In this document: positions 1 through 5,998 of the stretch, piece after piece | Layout: every line of letters begins with the position of its first letter | Position numbering within the stretch: position 1 is the first letter of the stretch | NCBI GenBank assembly: GCA_045579105.1 | Contig: JAZNLM010000009.1 | Coordinates: 1-26,872 of the forward strand | DNA length: 26,872 nucleotides | Direction of reading: 5' to 3' | Origin: Flemingiibacterium sp045579105 | GTDB lineage: Bacteria > Bacillota > Clostridia > Oscillospirales > CAG-272 | Program-made: the position numbers and the translations under genes | Notes under the pieces: model-generated | The model's input: the letters and a program-made list of their open reading frames with translations, nothing else | Told to the model about the DNA's origin: nothing | Databases searched by the model: none

Positions 1-5
1 AGGGG

Positions 6-33
6 TTGACTTTTTCAAAATTTGTGATATAAT
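6..33 (+). promoter_or_regulatory. Promoter of tRNA-Leu
   Basis: A -35 box TTGACT (6-11) and a perfect -10 box TATAAT (28-33) are separated by 16 bp. The expected transcription start near 40 lies about 17 bp before the mature tRNA 5' end. Confidence 0.8.
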
Positions 34-56
34 ATTCGTGTTGCAATAAGCGACAC

Positions 57-141
57 GCGAGAGTGGCGGAACTGGCAGACGCGCACGTTTGAGGGGCGTG
101 TGGTTCACACCGTACGGGTTCAAGTCCCGTTTCTCGCACCA
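57..141 (+). tRNA. tRNA-Leu, anticodon GAG
   Basis: This is a class II tRNA with a full cloverleaf. The acceptor stem pairs 57-63 with 131-137 (one G-U pair), the D-arm has the usual leucine-type layout, and the anticodon stem CACGT/GCGTG encloses a seven-base loop with anticodon GAG at 91-93. A short variable arm follows, and the T-arm has the TTCAAGT loop. The discriminator is A138 and CCA (139-141) is encoded. GAG reads CUC and CUU codons. The gene is a single transcription unit with its own promoter and terminator. The last 19 bases before the final CC/A are repeated at 267-285. Confidence 0.95.
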
Positions 142-146
142 AAAAA

Positions 147-179
147 GCAGTATTGGGTTTGTCCCGATACTGCTTTTTT
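147..179 (+). terminator. Rho-independent terminator of tRNA-Leu
   Basis: An 11-bp stem (147-157 with 163-173, one G-U pair) with a 5-nt loop is followed by six T residues (174-179). It starts only 6 nt after the tRNA 3' end. Confidence 0.93.
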
Positions 180-203
180 CTTGCACGAAATGTGAGTAAA
201 AAC

Positions 204-285
204 GTATTCGAGAATGCGCCAGCATTCTCGTGTAGTTGACGCGCAGCGTCAATCTACGGGGGAGCACAAGTCCCGTTTCTCGCAC
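204..285 (+). repeat. Hairpin cluster ending in a duplicate of the tRNA-Leu 3' end
   Basis: There are three stem-loops in a row: a perfect 9-bp stem with 4-nt loop (209-217/222-230); a second stem at 232-257 made of GTAG + TTGACGC paired with GCGTCAA + CTAC with one bulged T; and a third, ACGGG (256-260) with CCCGT (272-276). The third one belongs to a copy of the tRNA T-arm: 267-285 is identical over 19 nt to 121-139 of the tRNA-Leu. No open frame of meaningful length is present. It could be a relic of integration at the tRNA 3' end, a small palindromic mobile repeat, or a decayed second tRNA. Nothing here looks like a T-box leader for trpS. Confidence 0.75.
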
Positions 286-298
286 TCTAAAAACATAC

Positions 299-327
299 TT
301 GACATCTACCCTCACCCGTGGTATAAT
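299..327 (+). promoter_or_regulatory. Promoter of trpS
   Basis: Perfect consensus boxes TTGACA (299-304) and TATAAT (322-327) have the ideal 17-bp spacer. The leader to the ATG would be only about 27 nt, too short for a T-box antiterminator. Confidence 0.9.
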
Positions 328-360
328 CTATATATTACCATACATTTAAGGAGACTCACG

Positions 361-1446
361 ATGTCCAAGATCATACTTACAGGCGACCGTCCTACGGGCA
401 AGCTTCATATCGGTCACTACGTCGGCTCGCTTCGCCGCCGCGTGGAGCTTCAGAACAGCGGTCTTTACGATAAAACTTATATAATGATTGCCGATGCGCA
501 GGCACTCACCGATAACGCTGACAATCCCGAAAAGGTTCGTCAGAATATCATTGAGGTTGCGCTTGACTATCTTTCGTGCGGACTTGATCCTACAAAGTCC
601 ACGCTCTTTATTCAGTCACAGATTCCCGAACTTTGCGAGCTTTCGTTCTACTATATGAATCTGGTAACCGTTTCGCGGCTTCAGCGTAATCCCACCGTTA
701 AAGCAGAGATTCAAATGCGTAACTTTGAAACAAGTATACCTGTCGGCTTCTTTACTTATCCGATAAGTCAGGCGGCGGATATCACTGCTTTCAAAGCAAC
801 TACTGTACCTGTTGGTGAGGATCAGCTTCCTATGATCGAGCAGACACGCGAAATCGTTCGTAAGTTCAACGACGTTTACGGAGAAGTGCTCGTTGAGCCT
901 GATGCGCTTCTTCCCACCGATGCGGCTTGCCGCAGACTTCCCGGTATCGACGGCAACGCAAAGATGTCCAAGTCGCTCGGTAACTGCATCTATCTCTCGG
1001 AGAATTCCGCTGATCTCAAGACCAAGGTCATGAGCATGTTCACTGACCCCGATCATATAAAGATTACAGATCCTGGTAAGATTGAGGGGAATACCGTATT
1101 CACCTATCTCGACGCATTCGCGCGTGACGAGCATTTTGCAGAGTTCTTACCTGATTACGCAAATCTCGACGAGCTTAAAGCGCACTATCAACGCGGCGGT
1201 CTTGGCGATGTTAAGGTTAAAAAGTTCCTTCTCTCGGTACTTGAAACCACACTCGAGCCTATCCGTCAAAAGCGTGCGGATTATCAGAAGGATATTGCAG
1301 GAGTTTACGAAATTCTTAAAAAGGGAAGCGAGGTTGCTCGTGAAGCGGCGGCTGCTACTCTTGATGAGGTAAAATCTGCGATGAAGATAAATTACTTCGA
1401 CGATGCGGCTCTTATAGCCGAGCAGGCAGAGAAGTATAAGGCGTAA
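361..1446 (+). CDS. trpS: Tryptophanyl-tRNA synthetase
   Basis: The 361-residue class I aminoacyl-tRNA synthetase charges tRNA-Trp with tryptophan using ATP in the cytosol. Visible signatures are the HIGH motif at residues 16-19, within the N-terminal GDRPTGKLHIGHYVGS region typical of TrpRS, and the AKMSKSLGN motif with KMSKS at 201-205. The length is slightly above the usual 330-340 residues. The ATG at 361 is chosen because AAGGAGA lies 7 nt upstream and the conserved N-terminus begins here; an upstream in-frame ATG at 214 lies before the promoter. The gene is monocistronic, with a consensus promoter and a terminator shared with the convergent Nudix gene. Many Firmicutes trpS genes have a T-box leader; none is present, so control by uncharged tRNA is unlikely. 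Confidence 0.97.
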   Translation: MSKIILTGDRPTGKLHIGHYVGSLRRRVELQNSGLYDKTYIMIADAQALTDNADNPEKVRQNIIEVALDYLSCGLDPTKSTLFIQSQIPELCELSFYYMNLVTVSRLQRNPTVKAEIQMRNFETSIPVGFFTYPISQAADITAFKATTVPVGEDQLPMIEQTREIVRKFNDVYGEVLVEPDALLPTDAACRRLPGIDGNAKMSKSLGNCIYLSENSADLKTKVMSMFTDPDHIKITDPGKIEGNTVFTYLDAFARDEHFAEFLPDYANLDELKAHYQRGGLGDVKVKKFLLSVLETTLEPIRQKRADYQKDIAGVYEILKKGSEVAREAAAATLDEVKSAMKINYFDDAALIAEQAEKYKA

Positions 1447-1453
1447 AAAAGTT

Positions 1454-1486
1454 TCGCCACGGTCAAATTACCGTGGCGATTTTTTT
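1454..1486. terminator. Bidirectional terminator between trpS and the Nudix gene
   Basis: A perfect 10-bp stem (1454-1463/1470-1479) with a 6-nt loop has T7 on the plus side and an A-rich stretch before the stem that gives Ts on the minus side. The Nudix stop codon (1485-1487) overlaps the T-tract, so the convergent pair is packed onto one hairpin. Confidence 0.92.
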
Positions 1487-2249
1487 ATTCATTTTTGTCG
1501 TTGAGAAGTGCCTCTGCCGCATCGAGTATCGCGCGGTCATTTTCGTATGTGATAAGTTTGCGTGCCGTTTCATAGTTGCACAGTCGGTATGAACTGACCT
1601 CGGCCTCTTGAATTTTAATATTTTTGCCATCGAAGCGTCCGAGAAAATAAACGGACTCTTTTTTTGTACGTGCGGAGAGAGAATATTCAACTGCTTTTCT
1701 GAAGCCTTCGACGAGAGTTATTTCAACGCCCGTTTCCTCGCGAACCTCGCGAAGAGCGGTTGCAACCTCATCCTCGTATTTTTCGGTGTGTCCTTTAGGA
1801 AGTCCGCAGTGACCGAGGTTCATACGAATTATAAGATATTTGCGCTCTCCGCACTCTTCGGTAAATACGACGGCACCGCATGACTTTTCGCGCAGACAGT
1901 ATATCTTATTGTCATTGCTCTTTTCCCAATAGTCAACCGCTTCGGCAATCTCATGTTGATACAAATAGCTATCCTTATCGGAAAGGACTACCGATATACT
2001 ACCGCTTGTTCTATCAAAAAGTACACCTACAGCCGTTCCCGAAACATTATCCGCATCACTGTTGCATATTACGTACGCGTTATGTACGCTGGAAACTCCC
2101 TTATTTGTTATTGCTGCAGTTCCTCGGGAAACGCCACCGTGGCGTGCGTAAACGCGAACGGTATATTTGCCGCCGAGAACTGACTCGGCAAAAGAGCGCT
2201 CGGACTGATCCGCAAATCTGCGGCCTTCACTAAAGAAATGTTTCCCCAA
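1485..2249 (-). CDS. Nudix hydrolase with unrecognised N-terminal region
   Basis: The 254-residue protein has a C-terminal Nudix domain (about 123-250). The Nudix box is complete: G153, E159, R167-E168, E171-E172 and G174-V175, in the spacing GX5EX7REUXEEXGU, which binds the divalent metal for pyrophosphate hydrolysis. The WGLPKGH-like stretch before it (CGLPKGH, 148-154) and the CGAVVF start resemble diadenosine tetraphosphate hydrolases, so an Ap4A-like or nucleotide-house-cleaning substrate is possible but not shown. Residues 1-120 match no family I recognise and have no signal peptide or membrane helix. The start is a TTG, chosen because AAAGGAGG (2259-2266) lies 9 nt upstream and no ATG is near it. 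A plausible promoter lies directly upstream, so it is probably a single-gene unit. Confidence 0.85.
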   Translation of the reverse strand: MGKHFFSEGRRFADQSERSFAESVLGGKYTVRVYARHGGVSRGTAAITNKGVSSVHNAYVICNSDADNVSGTAVGVLFDRTSGSISVVLSDKDSYLYQHEIAEAVDYWEKSNDNKIYCLREKSCGAVVFTEECGERKYLIIRMNLGHCGLPKGHTEKYEDEVATALREVREETGVEITLVEGFRKAVEYSLSARTKKESVYFLGRFDGKNIKIQEAEVSSYRLCNYETARKLITYENDRAILDAAEALLNDKNE

Positions 2250-2298
2250 GCGGTGTCGCCTCCTTTCGTAGTGTAACTCAAATTACATAATTATATAT

Positions 2299-2327
2299 AG
2301 TATATCATATAATTCGAGTTTTTACAA
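2299..2327 (-). promoter_or_regulatory. Promoter of the Nudix gene
   Basis: Read on the minus strand, TTGTAA (2327-2322) and TATACT (2304-2299) are separated by 17 bp. The region is very AT-rich and lies 50-80 bp before the TTG start. Confidence 0.65.
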
Positions 2328-2391
2328 AGAATTTTTTAAAAGTTTATAATTATTTCACAAAAGGATGGTGACTGCACGTTAAATTGCGATG

Positions 2392-2949
2392 TTATCTTCC
2401 TTCGACTATATAGAAAAATGGACTTGTGGGAGAGTTCATCATTTTGAAGCATGCTACGGTGTACTGCTTGCGGTCAAGCTTTGAAAGGCGCTCGCCAACG
2501 AGCTGCCCTTCGATATCGCCCTCCGCGTGACCGGGATAAACAGCAATAAGAATTATAGCATCGCTGTCCATAAGCTCGATTGCAGCCTCAATAGCCGCAA
2601 GTGTAGTATCGCGCAATGTGGTTATGGATTTATCACTTCCCGGAAGATATCCGAGGTTGAACATACCTGCTTTGACCTTTTCTTTAACGTAATCTTTTAC
2701 GAGATGATGTGATTTGCAGATAAGCGTGTAATTTTCGGGGCAGTTTGCTGCCGCTAGATTTTTGCGTGTTGATTCAACCGCCGATTCTTGTATATCAAAT
2801 GCGTAAACCTTTCCGTTTTTGCCAACTGCTTTCGAGAGAAATTCGGTGTCGTGACCGTTGCCCATAGTGTAGTCAACGGCGACGTCTCCTTCCTTAAGGT
2901 GGCGTAAAATAAAGTATTTGTGCATGTCGAGAAGATCGACCTGTGCCAT
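2392..2949 (-). CDS. mnmM: YtqB/MnmM-type SAM-dependent tRNA methyltransferase
   Basis: The 185-residue Rossmann-fold methyltransferase belongs to the family once called 'putative rRNA methylase' (YtqB). Bacillus YtqB was later identified as MnmM, which methylates 5-aminomethyl-2-thiouridine at the wobble position of tRNA. Seen here are SAM motif I (VDYTMGNGHDT, 25-35), the acidic end of strand 2 (FDIQ, 51-54), the family hallmark FNLGYLPGSDK (97-107) and the C-terminal NSPTSPFFYIVE block. The ATG at 2949 is preferred over an in-frame upstream ATG at 3000 because AAAGGAG lies about 10 nt before it and the conserved region starts here; the longer form would begin inside the upstream terminator hairpin. 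No promoter is obvious in the 60-bp gap to the oxidoreductase gene, so expression may depend on read-through. The family call is firm; the exact substrate is by homology only. Confidence 0.88.
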   Translation of the reverse strand: MAQVDLLDMHKYFILRHLKEGDVAVDYTMGNGHDTEFLSKAVGKNGKVYAFDIQESAVESTRKNLAAANCPENYTLICKSHHLVKDYVKEKVKAGMFNLGYLPGSDKSITTLRDTTLAAIEAAIELMDSDAIILIAVYPGHAEGDIEGQLVGERLSKLDRKQYTVACFKMMNSPTSPFFYIVEGR

Positions 2950-2966
2950 TTTTGTACTCCTTTGCT

Positions 2967-3006
2967 TTAAATAAAGGGAAGTGCCCGTTTTTTCGGGCAC
3001 TTTCCC
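2967..3006 (-). terminator. Terminator after the first Gfo/Idh/MocA gene
   Basis: A 12-bp stem (3006-2994 with 2987-2976, one bulged base) with a 6-nt loop is followed on the minus strand by TTTATTTAA. It lies between the oxidoreductase stop and the methyltransferase start. Confidence 0.8.
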
Positions 3007-3013
3007 ATTTATT

Positions 3014-4051
3014 TTAGAATTTTATGACCTGACCAAGCTCTGCGGACTTGAATGCCGCTTCCATAACCTTCATATCAAGCATCATTTCTTCGTGTGTGAC
3101 TGTCTGAGGCTCAATACCGTCAATAGCCTTTACAAAGTTACGGTAGTAATCGTGTACGTCAGATAAGGGGCGCTCACATTCGTACTCGTCAACCGTGATA
3201 GAGTCACGGGGCGCCATAGTTTTGGTGAGACCTGCCGCGGTTTCAACGGGCATTACGTCTGACTCGTGCCAAGCCTTGCATTTTACAACCTTGCAGTTCT
3301 CGCGCCAATCTGTGATAAGCGCCGTACCATTTCTGCCCTGCATATAAAAACGGGGAAGGGGAAGGAAATTATAAGTGCCAAGTTCTATGTAAGCGCGACA
3401 GCCGTTTTCAAACATAAGCTCGAGCTTAAACCCGTCGTCAACCTCGTCGTTGGTAAGGTGGTCAAGACGGCAGAAAACTGTGTCAATCTTTGAGGGGACG
3501 ATCTGCAGAATCTGGTCGATAAGGTGAATGCCCCAATCGAAGATCATACCGCCGCCAAACTCTTTTTTTCCTCTCCAGTCGGAAGGAATGCCGCGGGAGC
3601 CGTGAACGCGCGACTCGATGTTGAATATTTCGCCGATTTCGCCGGATTCGTAAAGTTTTTTGATAGCCAGCGTGTCAACATCCCATCGGCGGTTCTGATG
3701 CACGGAGAAGATCTTATTTGCCTTGTTTGCGGCATCAATCATATCCTGAAGATCAGCTGAGGAAAGCGTTACGGGCTTTTCGCAGATAACGTTTTTTCCG
3801 GCTTCAAGAGCTTTTATAACAACCGCTTTGTGCTGGTCATTCGGAATAGCGACGGTTACCATATCAACTCTATTGTCCGCGAGAACGTCCTCATATGAGT
3901 CGTATGCGAAGATGCCGCGTGAGCGTGCAAGCTCTGATTTTGCTGGATCAATATCGTAAATACCGAGAAGGTTTACAACATCGCTCTTCTGTGCGTGCTG
4001 TACATGCCAGCCACCCATTCCGCCGTAGCCGATTACAACTAGGTTTTTCAT
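3014..4051 (-). CDS. Gfo/Idh/MocA family NAD(P)-dependent oxidoreductase
   Basis: The 345-residue protein has an N-terminal Rossmann fold with the dinucleotide motif GYGGMG (8-13) and acidic residues at the end of strand 2 (YDID, 32-35). It also has the family EKP motif (91-93), where the lysine normally acts in catalysis or cofactor binding, and the C-terminal sheet domain with GGG-MIFDWGIHLID (D172, H176). Family members oxidise or reduce sugars, inositols or related polyols; the substrate cannot be read from the sequence. The ATG at 4051 is chosen over one 10 codons upstream because AAGGAG lies 9 nt before it and the beta-strand starts immediately. It lies about 100 bp downstream of a paralogue in the same orientation and is probably co-transcribed with it. 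A terminator follows. Confidence 0.92.
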   Translation of the reverse strand: MKNLVVIGYGGMGGWHVQHAQKSDVVNLLGIYDIDPAKSELARSRGIFAYDSYEDVLADNRVDMVTVAIPNDQHKAVVIKALEAGKNVICEKPVTLSSADLQDMIDAANKANKIFSVHQNRRWDVDTLAIKKLYESGEIGEIFNIESRVHGSRGIPSDWRGKKEFGGGMIFDWGIHLIDQILQIVPSKIDTVFCRLDHLTNDEVDDGFKLELMFENGCRAYIELGTYNFLPLPRFYMQGRNGTALITDWRENCKVVKCKAWHESDVMPVETAAGLTKTMAPRDSITVDEYECERPLSDVHDYYRNFVKAIDGIEPQTVTHEEMMLDMKVMEAAFKSAELGQVIKF

Positions 4052-4152
4052 AATTTTGTTCTCCTTGAAATTGTTACTCAATATTTCTCACAGAAATTTA
4101 AGCCCAAGAAATAGTGTGGGCACGAGGTATGTATCGTACACTGTTTAAGTAT

Positions 4153-5253
4153 TTAGATCTCATCAAAATTATACACAGTACCCGTCCTTGCGGACTCGTA
4201 GATACCCTCAAGAATCTTGGTTACAACGAGTGCTTCTTCGGGAAGAACGAAGGGCTCGGTGTCGTTTCTGACAGCCTCAATCCATCTGTGCGCTTCAATA
4301 TCCGCATTTCCGAGGTTTTTCGCCCCATCCTTGAAGGTAACACCGCCTACATTCAGGTTTGCTGTGGTAACGCACTGTCTGTTGTTGATAATAGAGTTAA
4401 TACGAACACCGTCAGTCATATCACCGCCAGCAAGTGTACCGCAAACAGTAGTCTTTGCCTCGCGTACATCAAGTGTATTTAGTGCCCAAGCAGATTCAAG
4501 CACGATAGTAGCTCCGTTTTCCATAACGACAAAGCCGAAAGCAGAATCCTCGACTGTAAATTTATCGGGATCCCAGTCACCCCAATTGTTAGCAGTGCCG
4601 GTCTGATTGTTAAGTTTATGATAAGCTGTACCAAGACAGTACTTAGGCTTATAGTTATTCATAATCCAAAGAGTAAGGTCCAATGCGTGCGTACCGATAT
4701 CAATAAGCGGACCGCCGCCTTGTTCCTCTTCGTTAAGGAACACGCCCCAGGTAGGGACAGCGCGTCGTCTGAGAGCTGTTGCTTTGGCATAATAGATTTC
4801 ACCAAACGTGCCTTTTTCGGCTTCGGCCTTCAAGAAGAGGGCCTCGGGATTGTTTCTGTTTTGATAGCCGATAGTGAGCTTTTTTCCTGTGCGCTTTGCC
4901 GCGTCGAGCATCTTTTGCGCCTCTGCAGAGTTGATTGCCATAGGCTTTTCGCACATTACGTGCTTGCCTGCTTCAAGAGCATCCACTGTGATGAAACTGT
5001 GGCTTTTATTTGGGGTACAGATATGTACTACCTCGATGCTCTCATCTTTGAGGAGTTCTTTGTAGTCGGTGTATGTTTTTGAGTTGGGTGTTCCAAACTC
5101 TTTAGCGGAAGCCTCTGCGCGTTCGGGAATAATGTCGCAAAAAGCGACAATTTCAACGCCATCTATCTTAGAGAGTGCCTGCATATGCTTTTTGTTGGCG
5201 ATAGCACCGCATCCGATGAAGCCTATTTTTACAGTTCTGTTTTTCGCATCCAT
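4153..5253 (-). CDS. Gfo/Idh/MocA family NAD(P)-dependent oxidoreductase (paralogue)
   Basis: The 366-residue protein has the same two-domain architecture as its downstream neighbour: Rossmann motif GCGAIA (14-19), CEKP (101-104), and GGGPLIDIGTHALD with D185 and H189 in the catalytic helix. It carries an insertion rich in Asn, Trp and Asp (about 215-235) typical of members acting on glycosides or sugar acids. The cytosolic substrate is unknown. The ATG at 5253 follows GGAGG by 8 nt. A promoter lies about 62 bp upstream, and this is the first gene of the two-oxidoreductase unit. No sugar transporter, kinase or isomerase gene flanks the pair in this window, so the pathway cannot be inferred from context. 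Confidence 0.92.
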   Translation of the reverse strand: MDAKNRTVKIGFIGCGAIANKKHMQALSKIDGVEIVAFCDIIPERAEASAKEFGTPNSKTYTDYKELLKDESIEVVHICTPNKSHSFITVDALEAGKHVMCEKPMAINSAEAQKMLDAAKRTGKKLTIGYQNRNNPEALFLKAEAEKGTFGEIYYAKATALRRRAVPTWGVFLNEEEQGGGPLIDIGTHALDLTLWIMNNYKPKYCLGTAYHKLNNQTGTANNWGDWDPDKFTVEDSAFGFVVMENGATIVLESAWALNTLDVREAKTTVCGTLAGGDMTDGVRINSIINNRQCVTTANLNVGGVTFKDGAKNLGNADIEAHRWIEAVRNDTEPFVLPEEALVVTKILEGIYESARTGTVYNFDEI

Positions 5254-5314
5254 AACGACTACCTCCGAGGGTAATGATGATTTTCTGTACGGGCGTATTT
5301 ACACGTACAATATA

Positions 5315-5343
5315 ATAGTATACCTACCAAAGATAAAAGTCAA
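5315..5343 (-). promoter_or_regulatory. Promoter of the oxidoreductase pair
   Basis: On the minus strand TTGACT (5343-5338), 17 bp and TACTAT (5320-5315); an overlapping TATACT at 15 bp is the alternative. The leader would be about 55 nt. Confidence 0.65.
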
Positions 5344-5407
5344 TACTTTTTCCTTAAAACAAGCGATTTATGCACATTTAGAGTTGAATTGTACATTAAG
5401 CCGGTGA

Positions 5408-5752
5408 TTATTTCAGGTAGTATGTGTAATAAACGATAATGGTACGCTCTTGCCCTTGTCTTGTTAGATCTGGTGCCGTGAGCATAGCGCCGTCGTTGCT
5501 CATAAGCTCCCATGCACGAAGTTCGGTTACTTTACAACGGAATACAATATCCGCGCTTGACAAAACTATAAATTCATCGCCTTTTATGGACATCGACCCC
5601 GACTTTCCGACGACAAGATCCATGCCTGTTTCGGGATCCCGCTCCGAGCAGTATTTGATAGCGCGTCCCGCGAGATGTTTTGCCATCTCAACGCGGAATG
5701 CCACAGAGTCCTCTTTTTTAGTCTTGAAAAGCTTTTTCAATATATTCAGCAT
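5408..5752 (-). CDS. Hypothetical protein, 114 residues
   Basis: I do not recognise this protein. It begins with a basic, amphipathic segment (MLNILKKLFKTKK) that could touch the membrane but is too polar for a signal peptide. A mixed alpha/beta stretch follows with alternating hydrophobic strands (MDLVVGKSGSMSIKGDEFIVLS, in part) and a C-terminal strand ending TIIVYYTYYLK. There are no cysteine clusters or obvious catalytic motifs. The composition and strand pattern look like a real small beta-rich domain, perhaps PH-like, but that is a guess. The ATG at 5752 has AAGGA about 12 nt upstream; an upstream in-frame TTG at 5800 has poorer support. It is transcribed divergently from the ABC/DUF1854 operon, with about 245 bp between the two starts. 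Confidence 0.7.
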   Translation of the reverse strand: MLNILKKLFKTKKEDSVAFRVEMAKHLAGRAIKYCSERDPETGMDLVVGKSGSMSIKGDEFIVLSSADIVFRCKVTELRAWELMSNDGAMLTAPDLTRQGQERTIIVYYTYYLK

Positions 5753-5856
5753 ACGTGAAATCCATCCTTGCAAGATGATTTTGTGAGGCAAAATGACCAA
5801 AATATAATGGCTTTTTTAGTCGTAACGACAAAATTGAAGAAAATTACAAAAGCTAC

Positions 5857-5884
5857 TTGCAATTTTTCGAGATTATGGTATATT
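5857..5884 (+). promoter_or_regulatory. Promoter of the ABC/DUF1854 operon
   Basis: TTGCAA (5857-5862), 16 bp, TATATT (5879-5884). This would give a leader of about 107 nt that contains the Shine-Dalgarno and hairpin described at 5958-5998. The remaining intergenic DNA (5801-5856) is AT-rich and shows no other clear element. Confidence 0.5.
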
Positions 5885-5957
5885 TATGATAGCATACAAA
5901 TTCAAAATTATCAATAGTTTGGCGAAAAATAATTTTGCTCCGTATGTTAAAAAATCG

Positions 5958-5998
5958 AAAGGAGAGATCGGACGATAATCGCCCGATCGCACACCTTT
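5958..5998 (+). promoter_or_regulatory. Shine-Dalgarno separated from its ATG by a hairpin
   Basis: A strong AAAGGAG (5958-5964) lies 34 nt before the ATG at 5999, much too far for normal initiation. Between them is an inverted repeat: GATCGG (5966-5971) pairs with CCGATC (5983-5988), then an A.C mismatch, then CG/CG with a 5-nt loop. If folded, only about 10 nt would remain between the Shine-Dalgarno and the ATG. The alternative is initiation at an in-frame ATA (5975), 10 nt after the Shine-Dalgarno; no in-frame ATG, GTG or TTG lies between. Confidence 0.6.

Noticed and set aside
142..360. T-box leader upstream of trpS
   Set aside because: The consensus promoter leaves a leader of only about 27 nt, and the hairpins at 209-276 lie upstream of the promoter.
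616..1134. 172-residue minus-strand open frame inside trpS
   Set aside because: It is a shadow of a highly conserved synthetase gene, with no translation signals.
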